This document shows positions 18,700-27,851 of a DNA stretch of 64,000 nt, in pieces (position 1 is the stretch's first letter; each line of letters starts with the position of its first letter). Source of the stretch: Paenibacillus periandrae (GTDB taxonomy: Bacteria; Bacillota; Bacilli; Paenibacillales; NBRC-103111). The notes beneath the pieces are model-generated. The model was not told the origin of the DNA and searched no databases. It saw only the letters and a list, made by a program, of their open reading frames with translations. The stretch covers positions 62,001-126,000 of the forward strand of contig NZ_JAJNMU010000013.1 of assembly GCF_022458865.1 (NCBI RefSeq), written 5' to 3'. A program made the position numbers and the translations under genes.

Positions 18700-20916
18700 A
18701 TGAACATTCAGGATTCAAGAACAGAGCCTGTACAACACCTTTCGATGCCCATTATCGTAGATAAAGGAGCATTTGCTACGATTCGTGAGGCCGCATTTGC
18801 GGAGCAGGAAATCGATTGGTGGGACGAATCCAATCCACAAGCGCTTCACTGCACGCAATGCTTTGCTGCGGTCGAGCTGCGCAGCCATCTTTGCCTGTTA
18901 ACCGGAGTGGATGAACAGGATGAACGTTACTTCCCGCTGCGCGATACCGATGAGCTTGAGAACATGGAGCCGCTTCAATGCGACGGCATCCTCGTCGGAA
19001 CACCGACAAGCAGCCGATTTGCCCGGCAGCTTTGGGATCATCACGAGCTGGCTCGGCGCTTCGACTGGGACAGCCTTTCCGCCGAAGGCTTCTGTGCGGT
19101 AACGGTCAACAACCAGGGCGGCAAGCTGCTGCTGCTAGCCGGCCGGGACCGCGTCGGCACCTTGTATGCGGTGTATGCGTTTCTGGAAACGCTCGGCTTC
19201 CGCTGGTTCGGACTCGGCGAGCAGGGCAGGATTGTGCCTGCCTCGGTGAATTTCACCCTGCCGGACACAGATATATGCGAGGCTCCGCGCTTTCGGACAA
19301 GGGGCTGCTACAGCGAGCATATCGATGACTCCTCGGCAGACCTGACCAACTGGATGGCGCGCAATCGCGTCAATTTTGTATTTCTCGATCGCATACACAA
19401 TCCTCACGCATTGAAAAAACGCGGTATTCGCCTTTGCGCCGGAGGCCATAACGTCCTGTCAAGATTTTTGAACCCGCATGCCCCCTATCCATACCCTTTA
19501 GATCATGTGCTCGGTCATACATCTGCCGCAATCGAAGGCCGACCGACCTATTTTGAAGCCCATCCCGAGTGGTTCGGGCTGGTCAACGGCGAGCGCAGCG
19601 CCAATGTCGGCGCAGGCGACCGTGAAGGCTACGGGGACAACTATTGTACCACCAATGCCGATGCCACCGATGAGCTGTGCAGCAATGTGGTGGAGGATCT
19701 CATAGCCGGTGACTGGAGGCAGGTTGATTACTTAAACTTCTGGATGCTGGATAACGGACAATGGTGCTCCTGTGAGCAGTGCGAAGCGACAGGCAACTAT
19801 GCTTACAAAATGATTCTCGTCACCCATCGACTGCGCCAGTTTATCCGTCAGGCCATCATGGACGGGCGGTTGAAGCGCGATGTGAAGATTTTGTTCCCCG
19901 TCTACCACGAGACGCTGCCCGCACCGGATCGACCCTTGCCGGAGGATTACGACTATGCCAGCTGTTACCCGACCTATTTTCCAATTGAGCGCTGTTATGT
20001 CCACCGTCTGGACGACGAAGCATGCACCGAAACCAATGCGGATTTAATGAGCACGTACCGTCCCTGGACGACCGATCCAAACCGGCATTACCGCGGTGAG
20101 CTGTATATCGGCGAATATTACAATGTGGGAGCCTTCGCCACGATTCCGGTTCCATTCATGACGATCATGAAGCAGGATATCCCATTTTATTACCGGACCG
20201 GTATCCGCCACTTTCATTATATGCACATGTCCGACCAAAAATGGGGAACCCTGACTCTCACCAACTACCAGCTGTACCGAATGCTGTGGAATCCAGAGCT
20301 GAATGTAGAAGCACTGCTTGATGATTACTTCATTCAGTATTATGGGGAAGTCGCAGGGGAGATGCGCCATTTCTATGAATCATTGGAGACCGCGATGCGC
20401 AATGCCAAGTTCCTGAAGCATTATCAATACCTCGGAGACCGGCGTCTATCGCTCGCCGCTCTGTTGAATCAGGATGCGGAAATCCTGTTTCCGCTCAAGC
20501 ACATGCAGTACGAGCAGCAGTCAGATGATCCCAACGCAGGCATCAGCCTTGTGCAAACGATGGATCTGCTGGCCTACTGCCGCAAGCTGATAGACGATGC
20601 ATTGCTTCATGCTAAGAAGGACGAGGTTATGGATCGGCTTCTGGAGGACGAAATGCGGTTTACCTATCTCGAAGACATGACCCATTACCTCTACTATATG
20701 GTGCGGACGAACAGGTTCAAATGGTCCGGACGTCACAAGCTGGCGAAGCACAGCTTCACGCATGCGCAGCACTATGCCCAGAGATTGGAGCACAACACGG
20801 AAGCGACCAAGCCTACCGGCCGATTCAAGCTGTATGATAATGCGTTGAAGGCTAGTTGGTGCGAGGACGCTTACCGGAATTACATGCAACTGTTCGGTGA
20901 TGGTACGAAAGATTAA
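18700..20916 (+). CDS. DUF4838 domain protein, glycoside-hydrolase-like
   Basis: Large protein of 738 aa without a signal peptide, so probably cytoplasmic. The N-terminal third resembles the alpha-glucuronidase-type N-terminal domain (LLLAGRDRVGTLYAVYAFLE; LGFRWFGLGEQG). The central part matches DUF4838 (CTTNADATDELCSNVVEDLI; NFWMLDNGQWCSCEQCEATG) with several cysteines. A helical C-terminal part follows. The ATG at 18700 has AAGGATG 9 nt upstream. DUF4838 proteins are thought to be carbohydrate-active, but activity is not established. It follows the AraC regulator by 217 bp and converges with the transporter genes. Confidence 0.85.
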   Translation: MNIQDSRTEPVQHLSMPIIVDKGAFATIREAAFAEQEIDWWDESNPQALHCTQCFAAVELRSHLCLLTGVDEQDERYFPLRDTDELENMEPLQCDGILVGTPTSSRFARQLWDHHELARRFDWDSLSAEGFCAVTVNNQGGKLLLLAGRDRVGTLYAVYAFLETLGFRWFGLGEQGRIVPASVNFTLPDTDICEAPRFRTRGCYSEHIDDSSADLTNWMARNRVNFVFLDRIHNPHALKKRGIRLCAGGHNVLSRFLNPHAPYPYPLDHVLGHTSAAIEGRPTYFEAHPEWFGLVNGERSANVGAGDREGYGDNYCTTNADATDELCSNVVEDLIAGDWRQVDYLNFWMLDNGQWCSCEQCEATGNYAYKMILVTHRLRQFIRQAIMDGRLKRDVKILFPVYHETLPAPDRPLPEDYDYASCYPTYFPIERCYVHRLDDEACTETNADLMSTYRPWTTDPNRHYRGELYIGEYYNVGAFATIPVPFMTIMKQDIPFYYRTGIRHFHYMHMSDQKWGTLTLTNYQLYRMLWNPELNVEALLDDYFIQYYGEVAGEMRHFYESLETAMRNAKFLKHYQYLGDRRLSLAALLNQDAEILFPLKHMQYEQQSDDPNAGISLVQTMDLLAYCRKLIDDALLHAKKDEVMDRLLEDEMRFTYLEDMTHYLYYMVRTNRFKWSGRHKLAKHSFTHAQHYAQRLEHNTEATKPTGRFKLYDNALKASWCEDAYRNYMQLFGDGTKD

Positions 20917-20981
20917 ATGCGAATGCGACTGACTAGCAAGATAAGACGAGTGAATGCGTCAGTCCTCACATAAGAATGAAT

Positions 20982-21020
20982 AAAGCTCCAAAACCACTAC
21001 GAAGGTGGATTTGGAGCTTT
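20982..21020. terminator. Bidirectional terminator between convergent genes
   Basis: The long stem AAAGCTCCAAA..CCAC / GTGG..TTTGGAGCTTT is flanked by A-runs on one side and T-runs on the other. It can therefore end both the DUF4838 gene (plus) and the solute-binding-protein gene (minus). Confidence 0.8.
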
Positions 21021-21026
21021 ATTTGA

Positions 21027-22559
21027 CTATTTCAAAGTAATCTTGTCCGTACGCTCATAAGCCGTCTTGTAAATAGCTTTGATTTTATCCAGACCCAGCT
21101 TGTTTTGCTCGGCAACAAATTGATCCCATTCCGCCATTTTTCTTTCTCCCAGAATGAATTTGGATAAATTCTCGTCTCTGCTTTTTTCCAGCGCTTTACC
21201 GGTTGTCGAAATGATTTCAAGCTCATTCTCATTGAATGATGGCTTCGGTCTATACTCGGAATCATATTTGCGCGCTTCCGGGTAAGCCGCTTGCAGCTCC
21301 TTGGAGGAAAGGGACAGATGCGCGTCATAATCAATCCATTGGTAGGTGCCATAGGTAGCCAATCCGGTTTTCTTACGCAAATCGGTTACATCAACAAAGT
21401 CGGCTTTCATTTTCTTCTTGCCGTTTTCTACCGTGTACGATTCACCCTCTTTGCCCCAGCTGGCCAACGTTTTGCCTTCCTCCGAGTAGAAGAAGTCCAT
21501 GAATTTCATAATATCCTTCACATCCTTGGCCTTCGAGGCAATGACGAAGCCTCCGGTGACCGTATGCGTATAAGCGTTCTGCTGCTTGCCGTTCGCTCCC
21601 CCGGCAGGCGGTGCCATCAAGGCTACCGTAAACTGCGGATTTTCTTTGCGCATCGCCAGATTGAAGAAGTCGATCCGTCCGATATAATCCACGGTAATAA
21701 ATGACTTGGAGCCGGCCATCATATCCTGCCACTGCTTCGTTTCAAGCGTAAGAAAATCCGGTGGAATCAGCCCATCCTTGTAAAATTTGTTCATATACTC
21801 GATCATCGTCTTGAATTCATTCTCCGTCGGGCCGTAGCGAACATCCTTTTTCGTCTTGTCGTAGAAGAAATCATCATGCGTGCCAAAGCCAGGGGCCATA
21901 TATTTCAGGATCTGCAGACGGTTTCCGCCGATTCTGAAGGAGAGCGGGTAGCTGTCCGGGTACTTCGCTTTTAATTGCTTCAATACCTCATACAGCTCGT
22001 CGTAAGTCGCAGGAGCTTTAAGCCCCTCCTTTTTGAAAATATCATCGCGGTCCATCCAGATTGTCCGGTTCGTCTCACCAAAGCCCTCGTTCGGGAACTG
22101 ATACATCTTGCCATCCGCCGCAATCGCTTCCTTCGTAATATCCGGATATTTCTCCATCCACTTTTTGAAATTCGGCATCTGGTCCTTGTAGTCCAGAATA
22201 TTGACGAACGCACCCTGCTGGCCGAATTTATTCGCCTGCTGCAGATCCTTAACGATCATCAGATCGGGAATTTGACCAGAAGCAACAGCCAGATTAACGG
22301 CTTCATCCGTCTTACCGGGAGGCGTACGCACATCCAGAGTTACACCCGTTTTCTCCTCGATCCACTTCCAGGCCGGCCAGTCCTTGCTATAAGGCCAGCT
22401 TGGATTGGACTCTGTGAGCATGGTGAACGTTTTTTTGACAGGAGGGCTGTTAGGAACCGCAGCTTGTGGGGCTTCTTTCGTTTCTCCACCCGAAGCACAT
22501 CCGGTAACCAGCGATAATCCTACAACCGACGACAACAAGATTGAACCCTTTTTACTCAT
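21027..22559 (-). CDS. Extracellular solute-binding lipoprotein (LplA-like, oligosaccharide)
   Basis: Lipoprotein of 510 aa with lipobox LSLVTGC (Cys21). It is a family 1 solute-binding protein of the LplA class, with two-lobed features such as KDWPAWKWIEEKTGVTLDV and NEGFGETNRTIWMDRDDIFK. The ATG at 22559 is preceded by GAGGTGAGA; the frame's earlier ATG (22577) has no suitable site. It is the last gene of a permease-permease-binding protein set without its own ATPase, as is usual for transporters that borrow a shared MsmK-type ATPase. Confidence 0.92.
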   Translation of the reverse strand: MSKKGSILLSSVVGLSLVTGCASGGETKEAPQAAVPNSPPVKKTFTMLTESNPSWPYSKDWPAWKWIEEKTGVTLDVRTPPGKTDEAVNLAVASGQIPDLMIVKDLQQANKFGQQGAFVNILDYKDQMPNFKKWMEKYPDITKEAIAADGKMYQFPNEGFGETNRTIWMDRDDIFKKEGLKAPATYDELYEVLKQLKAKYPDSYPLSFRIGGNRLQILKYMAPGFGTHDDFFYDKTKKDVRYGPTENEFKTMIEYMNKFYKDGLIPPDFLTLETKQWQDMMAGSKSFITVDYIGRIDFFNLAMRKENPQFTVALMAPPAGGANGKQQNAYTHTVTGGFVIASKAKDVKDIMKFMDFFYSEEGKTLASWGKEGESYTVENGKKKMKADFVDVTDLRKKTGLATYGTYQWIDYDAHLSLSSKELQAAYPEARKYDSEYRPKPSFNENELEIISTTGKALEKSRDENLSKFILGERKMAEWDQFVAEQNKLGLDKIKAIYKTAYERTDKITLK

Positions 22560-22648
22560 GCGTCTCACCTCATTCATATGATTATACTCTTTAAGAGCGT
22601 GACTCCAAAGTTCATACAGATTTGATGCATATGGCCTTGCCCTGCTGC

Positions 22649-23515
22649 TCAGCCCTTTACAGCACCAATTAAAGCCCCTTTGACAAAATACTTTTGCAGG
22701 AACGGGTAAATCATCAGAATCGGTAAGGTTGCCACCATAATAACGGTATACTTCAGGGATTCCTCGACAATCACGTTATCACCGCCAATTCCGGTAGACT
22801 CCCCGTAGCCGCTGGCGCCTGCCAGCACGATACTTCGCAGCACGACCTGAAGCGGGAACAGTTTCTCATCGGTCAGATACAGAAACGGCAGGGTAAAGTT
22901 ATTCCACAGCGCTACCGCATAATACAACCCGATTGTCGCAAAAGCCGCCTGGGATAATGGGATGACAATTCTGATAAAAATTCCAAAGTCGGTCAGTCCG
23001 TCCATCGTCCCGGATTCCTCAAGCTCAACGGGAACATTCTGGAAGAACGTGCGCATAACCAGCAGGTTAAACGAATTGACGGCTCCCGGCAGTACCATTG
23101 CCCATAGCGTGTCCATCAAACCAAAGCTTTTGACAACGAGAAACGTCGGGATCATTCCCCCACTGAAAAACATCGTAAAAATGATGATCAAGGTGAATCC
23201 CTTATGAAAAACCATCCTCTTCTTGGATAAGGAGTACGCCCCCATTGCCGTAATGACCAATGAAATCAAGGTACCTAACACTACATAGAGGATCGTATTG
23301 CCGTAGGCGCGCATAATCCTCGGATCACTCAGCACCATTGTATACATATCAAAGTTCAGCCCCTTGGGGAATAGCGTGACCTCGCCGCGGAGCACGAAAA
23401 TATCCTTACTGAGTGAAATCGACAACATGTACCAGAAAGGATAGATGGTGACAACAGCTACAAACAGCAGGACCACCACGTTAACAGCGGAAAACAAACT
23501 CCATTTTTTCTTCAA
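22649..23515 (-). CDS. Carbohydrate ABC transporter permease (YtcP/LplC-like)
   Basis: Permease of 288 aa with about six membrane helices. It has the MalG-type N-terminus (VAVVTIYPFWYMLSISLS) and the cytoplasmic EAA-like loop ELEESGTMDGLTDFGIFIRI near residue 180. The start is TTG at 23515 with AGGTGAG upstream. It lies 10 bp after the partner permease. It imports a poly- or oligosaccharide with the adjacent binding protein. Confidence 0.93.
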   Translation of the reverse strand: MKKKWSLFSAVNVVVLLFVAVVTIYPFWYMLSISLSKDIFVLRGEVTLFPKGLNFDMYTMVLSDPRIMRAYGNTILYVVLGTLISLVITAMGAYSLSKKRMVFHKGFTLIIIFTMFFSGGMIPTFLVVKSFGLMDTLWAMVLPGAVNSFNLLVMRTFFQNVPVELEESGTMDGLTDFGIFIRIVIPLSQAAFATIGLYYAVALWNNFTLPFLYLTDEKLFPLQVVLRSIVLAGASGYGESTGIGGDNVIVEESLKYTVIMVATLPILMIYPFLQKYFVKGALIGAVKG

Positions 23516-23525
23516 CTCATCTCAC

Positions 23526-24494
23526 CTACCATAGGCTGTTTTCTGAAAGCTTGCGGCTCACATAATTGGCCGAAATGATGAATACCAAACTTACCAAACC
23601 GGTGAATAAATCGATTGCGGCGGCGTAGCTGAAATTGGAATTGGTCAAACCAACCCTGTACACATAGGTACTGATAATATCGGCGGTTTCATAGGTAGCC
23701 GGATTGGACAGCAGGAATACTTTCTCAAACCCGATTTCCAGCACCTTGCCCACATTCAATATAAACACAATCGTAATAGCCGGCATAATGCCAGGCAGTG
23801 TTACATGAATCAATTTATGAAACCGATTCGCTCCATCAATGTCCGACGCTTCATACAATTGCGGGTCTATGGCCGTTAATGCCGCTAAATAAATAATCGT
23901 TTCCCACCCAAAATGCTGCCACACATCCGAGGACACGTAGATCGTACGAAACCAGCCCGGATTCACGAGGAAGTTAATCATATCGAAGCCTGAAGCCTTG
24001 ATCAACTGATTAACCAGACCTGAGGTCGGAGACAGGAACAAAACTACCATACTGGCGACAACGACATTGGATATAAAATGAGGCAGGTAGCTCGCCGTCT
24101 GCACAAATCTTTTGAATACTGCATGCTTCATTTCGTTCAACAGAAGAGCAAGCGTAATCGGAACGGCAAATCCGAACAGCAGCTTATACACCCCAAGTAA
24201 AACCGTGTTTCTCATGAGAATGAAAAAGTCGGGATTTTCAAAAAACATCAGATAATATTTGAAGCCCACCCAGCTGCTTTCCCATATGCCTCGGTACAAA
24301 TTGTAGTTTTTGAATGAAATCACAATTCCAAATATCGGCAGGTACTTAAATAGGAGGTAATACAATAGACAAGGTAGAAACATCCAGATCAAATATTTGC
24401 TGCTGCGCCACTTTCGTTTGAGAGCCGTTAACCGGCTTGTGCGCTTCTCGACAAATTGCGAACCCGCATCGCCAGTAACAAAACGGGATTGCAT
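23526..24494 (-). CDS. Carbohydrate ABC transporter permease (LplB-like)
   Basis: Permease of 322 aa with an N-terminal basic stretch, then about six helices (LIWMFLPCLLYYLLFKYLPI first). The EAA-type loop LYEASDIDGANRFHKLIHV lies near residue 235. The ATG has GGAGGTTAC upstream. It is the first gene of the LplB-LplC-LplA-like operon, opposite the AraC/DUF4838 pair and presumably co-regulated with it. Confidence 0.93.
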   Translation of the reverse strand: MQSRFVTGDAGSQFVEKRTSRLTALKRKWRSSKYLIWMFLPCLLYYLLFKYLPIFGIVISFKNYNLYRGIWESSWVGFKYYLMFFENPDFFILMRNTVLLGVYKLLFGFAVPITLALLLNEMKHAVFKRFVQTASYLPHFISNVVVASMVVLFLSPTSGLVNQLIKASGFDMINFLVNPGWFRTIYVSSDVWQHFGWETIIYLAALTAIDPQLYEASDIDGANRFHKLIHVTLPGIMPAITIVFILNVGKVLEIGFEKVFLLSNPATYETADIISTYVYRVGLTNSNFSYAAAIDLFTGLVSLVFIISANYVSRKLSENSLW

Positions 24495-24879
24495 AAGCGT
24501 AACCTCCTTCTAAAAGCGATTGTCCATGTACACGATCTTCATGATGCTTGTGTGACCTAAGCTCGCGACGTCTGGTATTGATCTCATCATATCGAGAGTC
24601 CCGATGCCGGGCTACCTCCACGTTTTTATGTCTTGTTCCTTTTTTGGACCCGCTGAAAAATGGTGATTACCTAGAAAACGGAATATGGCGAGTTTACCGC
24701 GTCGCTGTTCTTATGAACGATACCAAATAGCCCGCTTCACTCTTTTGAGTAACGGGCTGTACTGAGTTTATGTAGCTTCTTGTAGGCTGCTTTCTATCTC
24801 TACCTGACCTGAGCCATGCATGTTTTCGAGATCAACAGGTTACAGTAACAAGTGATTGTACAATAGAGGAGGCTTACTC
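24495..24879. other. Intergenic region, 385 bp
   Basis: Upstream of the LplB-like gene on one side and a small plus-strand gene on the other. A hairpin at 24729-24758 (AGCCCG / CGGGCT arms) could end a short transcript. No convincing protein or promoter pair was found. A 60-codon open frame at 24548-24730 lacks a ribosome site and family resemblance. Confidence 0.4.
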
Positions 24880-25011
24880 ATGGACGATACACATGATTTT
24901 GTAGAGAAAGTACACGACACACAGAAAAAAGCCGAGGCTAACAAAAAACATCAAGGTAAAGGAACCCCAGGGGACAAGCTGCCCAACAAGCAGCACACTA
25001 CCAATAAGTAG
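24880..25011 (+). CDS. Small basic protein, 43 aa (DUF4023-like)
   Basis: A short gene with a strong site (AGAGGAGG) 9 nt before the ATG and a hairpin after the stop. The product starts MDDTHDFVEKVHDTQKKAEA and ends in a Lys/Gln/His-rich tail with GKGTPGDKLPNKQH. From memory this resembles DUF4023, a very small protein family of Bacillales with unknown function. It has no membrane segment and could be spore-associated, which is a guess. Confidence 0.7.
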   Translation: MDDTHDFVEKVHDTQKKAEANKKHQGKGTPGDKLPNKQHTTNK

Positions 25012-25022
25012 TTACAGCCAAA

Positions 25023-25066
25023 GAGGCTTTTCCTAAAGCAACCAACACTGCCTCGGGAAAAGCCTC
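25023..25066 (+). terminator. Hairpin after the 43-aa gene
   Basis: The 11-bp stem GAGGCTTTTCC / GGAAAAGCCTC is perfect, with a 22-nt loop, 11 bp after the small gene's stop. The T-run on the 3' side is short. Confidence 0.5.
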
Positions 25067-25161
25067 CTTGTATGTACATGCAGCAAGCTGCAAGTTTCGC
25101 CTTCGACATCCGCATGCGGAACAGGCTTCTTAATCATTCGCTTCCCTTGCCCTTGCTTAGT

Positions 25162-25863
25162 CTACTTGCGACCGTAATCGGCTTTGATCTCTCCCCACGC
25201 CTTCGTATCCCATTTGAGAATCGGGTTTCTGTATGTGTTTGAATGCAGCCAATTAAGAGCACGGTCGACAAGCGTCCAAATTTCCTCGGTTGAGGCGTCG
25301 CGCGGCAATGTCGTAGCAACAGCCTTTTTACGAATCCAGCTTATCGCTGTCATCGAATCACTGTACACTGTCATCGAGCTGCCCTTCTGCTTCAGATAGG
25401 CCAATGCATGAACAATTGCCAAAAACTCACCCAGATTATTCGTACCCTTGGCAATCGGCGGGTGCTCGAAGATGACCTCACCGGTTCTTGTGCTTACCCC
25501 TTTGTATTCAACAATACCCGGATTGCCCTTACTGCCCACATCTACAGATATGCTGTCGAGCACGACCTGTTGAGGTTGCTTCCCTCCGGCTGCCTTATCT
25601 CCGCTGGATGAGCCTGCGCCTCCTGAAGCTGCTGACTTGCCCTTCCAGCTTGTCGAACCCATACTGGTACCGACCGCTGCTTTGGCCGCCGCAAAGGACG
25701 ATTTCCAGCCTCGGGCCAACGCAGCCTGAGCCTCAGCCAGGCTCTCATAGGCTTTAAACTTGGCTTGCGGATAGCCATTCGTTTGCTGCTGGCACTCTGC
25801 CCAGGTCTCGTAAATACCCGGTATTTTTCCTTCCCATACTACATAATATTTTTGCTTGGCCAC
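25162..25863 (-). CDS. Ribonuclease H family protein with viroplasmin-type N-terminal domain
   Basis: RNase HI-type protein of about 233 aa that would cleave RNA in RNA-DNA hybrids. The N-terminal viroplasmin/RNase H1-N domain is YYVVWEGKIPGIYETWAECQ. A Ser/Gly/Ala-rich linker follows (about residues 70-95). The RNase H domain has candidate active-site residues in SVDVGSKGNPG, NLGEFLAIVHAL, VYSDSMTAISW and IKADYG. GTG 25875 overlaps the ribosome site; GTG 25863 (product MAKQKYYVV) has AAGGTGAG 7 nt upstream and is preferred. It is next to recQ on the same strand. Confidence 0.88.
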   Translation of the reverse strand: MAKQKYYVVWEGKIPGIYETWAECQQQTNGYPQAKFKAYESLAEAQAALARGWKSSFAAAKAAVGTSMGSTSWKGKSAASGGAGSSSGDKAAGGKQPQQVVLDSISVDVGSKGNPGIVEYKGVSTRTGEVIFEHPPIAKGTNNLGEFLAIVHALAYLKQKGSSMTVYSDSMTAISWIRKKAVATTLPRDASTEEIWTLVDRALNWLHSNTYRNPILKWDTKAWGEIKADYGRK

Positions 25864-25924
25864 AGATTTGCTCACCTTCTAACAAGGATAAAATAAAGAA
25901 CGCCTGTATATTCAGCCCGACTGG

Positions 25925-27703
25925 CTAGCTTTGAACATTTTTGAAAAAATCGATGAAATAGGCCCCATATTTGAAAAATTTAGCTTCTCCGACACCTTTG
26001 ATTTTCAGCATAGCCGCCGGATTCGTCGGTTTGATTCCGCACATTTCCCGAAGCGTGCTGTCCGGAAATACGATATATGGGGGTATGCCCTCCCGCTTGG
26101 CAATCGTCATACGCAGCTGCCGAAGCTCGTCGAACAGGTCAGCCTCAACCTCGCGGGCCACAGGCGCCTGCCGAATGCGCATCTTCTGCTCGACCCGCTC
26201 CTCGCCCGCCAAGACAGCCTGTGCTCTGGCGTGCAGCCGCAGTACAGGGAATTTACCGTCGGTAATGATCAAGTAGCCTTCAGCCACAAGCAGCTGGATC
26301 AGATCGACGATTTCTTTTTCCGTGCGTTCCTTCAACAGCCCGTAGGTCGTCAGGCTATCGAAGCCCATTTCCAGCACCTTCTTATTACGCGAGCCTTTCA
26401 GCACCGATGCAACCGTTGTCGCACCGAAGCGTTCCTTCATGCGCCGCACACAGGAAAATATTTTTTGCGCTTCGATTGTAATATCCGTCATCTGCCGCTC
26501 GGTACTGCAGGAGCTGCACCGACCACAATCCTCCCCATCATCACCGAAGTAGCGCACAATGTAGCGCTGCAGGCACTGCGAGGTATGACAGTAATCCGCC
26601 ATCTGCTGCAGACGGCGATACTCCTGTGCCTGCCGCTCCGGATCTCCAATCGACTGTTCAATCAAAAATTTCTGAATATGGATGTCCTGCGAGCTGAAAA
26701 GCAGCATGCACTCACTCGGCTCTCCGTCACGTCCTGCACGTCCAGCTTCCTGATAATAAGCCTCCATATTTTTCGGCATATTATAATGAATGACATATCG
26801 CACGTTCGATTTATCAATACCCATCCCGAATGCGTTGCTTGCTACCATCACACGTATTTCATCATACAGGAACTGCTCCTGCGCCTCAGCACGTTCTTTA
26901 TCTGTCATGCCCGCATGGTATTTGCCAACCTGAATGTGCTGCTTGCGCAGCAGCTCGTACAAATTGTCGACTTCCTTACGTGTAGCTGCATAAATAATGC
27001 CGACTTCATCCTCATGCTCACGTACATAGCCAAGCATCACATCTCGCTTGTTCTCACCCTTAATAACCGACAAAGCCAAATTTTCCCGCGCAAATCCGGT
27101 TACGAACACTTCCGGGGCACGCAGCTGCAGATGCTTGACGATGTCTTCACGCACCTGATCCGTAGCTGTAGCCGTAAATGCAGCTACGATCGGTCGCTTC
27201 TGCAGCAGGGTAACGAGCCGGCTGATCGCCATATAGCTCGGTCTGAAATCATGCCCCCATTGCGAGACACAGTGCGCCTCATCAATGGCGACCATCGGCA
27301 CCTCCAGATTGGCCAGCAGCTCGATGAAACGCTCCGACTCCAGCCGCTCTGGCGCCACATACAGCAGCTTGTACTCACCCAGCCGCGCCTTGCGAATACG
27401 CAGCTCCACCTGGGCATACGAAAGCGAGCTGTTGATGTAAGCTGCCGATACCCCGATGCTGTCCAATCCGTCCACCTGATCCTTCATCAGCGAAATCAAT
27501 GGAGACACGACAATCGTTGTCCCCTCAAGGAGCATAGCCGGAACCTGATAGCAGATTGACTTCCCGCCACCTGTGGGCATAATGCCAAGCGTATCCTGTT
27601 TGTTTAAAATACTTGAAATCACTTGCTTTTGTCCGTCACGGAAGGAACCGTAGCCGTAATATGTCTTCAGCAGCGTTTCCGCTTGCTCCATCGTGCCTAT
27701 CAC
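25925..27703 (-). CDS. recQ: ATP-dependent DNA helicase RecQ
   Basis: 3'-5' DNA helicase of about 592 aa in recombination and repair. It has the Q-motif region SFRDGQKQVISS, Walker A MPTGGGKS, DEAH box AIDEAHCVSQWGHDFRP, and the helicase C domain with GRAGRDG. The RQC zinc site has cysteines in CLQRYIVRYFGDDGEDCGRC and a following SSC. The C-terminal HRDC domain begins near residue 515. The start is probably GTG 27703, seven nt after AAGGGGGA; ATG 27691 is the alternative. The frame opens earlier (27781), but without a site. Confidence 0.94.
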   Translation of the reverse strand: MIGTMEQAETLLKTYYGYGSFRDGQKQVISSILNKQDTLGIMPTGGGKSICYQVPAMLLEGTTIVVSPLISLMKDQVDGLDSIGVSAAYINSSLSYAQVELRIRKARLGEYKLLYVAPERLESERFIELLANLEVPMVAIDEAHCVSQWGHDFRPSYMAISRLVTLLQKRPIVAAFTATATDQVREDIVKHLQLRAPEVFVTGFARENLALSVIKGENKRDVMLGYVREHEDEVGIIYAATRKEVDNLYELLRKQHIQVGKYHAGMTDKERAEAQEQFLYDEIRVMVASNAFGMGIDKSNVRYVIHYNMPKNMEAYYQEAGRAGRDGEPSECMLLFSSQDIHIQKFLIEQSIGDPERQAQEYRRLQQMADYCHTSQCLQRYIVRYFGDDGEDCGRCSSCSTERQMTDITIEAQKIFSCVRRMKERFGATTVASVLKGSRNKKVLEMGFDSLTTYGLLKERTEKEIVDLIQLLVAEGYLIITDGKFPVLRLHARAQAVLAGEERVEQKMRIRQAPVAREVEADLFDELRQLRMTIAKREGIPPYIVFPDSTLREMCGIKPTNPAAMLKIKGVGEAKFFKYGAYFIDFFKNVQS

Positions 27704-27851
27704 ATCATGCTCCCCCTTGCTAAATAAGCGCTTGAACCGTTCCCTGCTCACCCACAGGTATCCGATTCCTGAAACTACCACAGTCTATCCAGATTCGCTC
27801 TGCTTCTACATACGCTGCTTAAATGGGTTCTACTCCGTCCACACGCATCTT

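Noticed and set aside
24548-24730. 60-codon gene upstream of the 43-aa protein
   Set aside because: No ribosome site, no family features and a codon pattern unlike its neighbours.
25931-27559. 542-codon plus-strand frame opposite recQ
   Set aside because: It exactly mirrors the recQ coding strand, has no start site and a composition typical of an antisense shadow.
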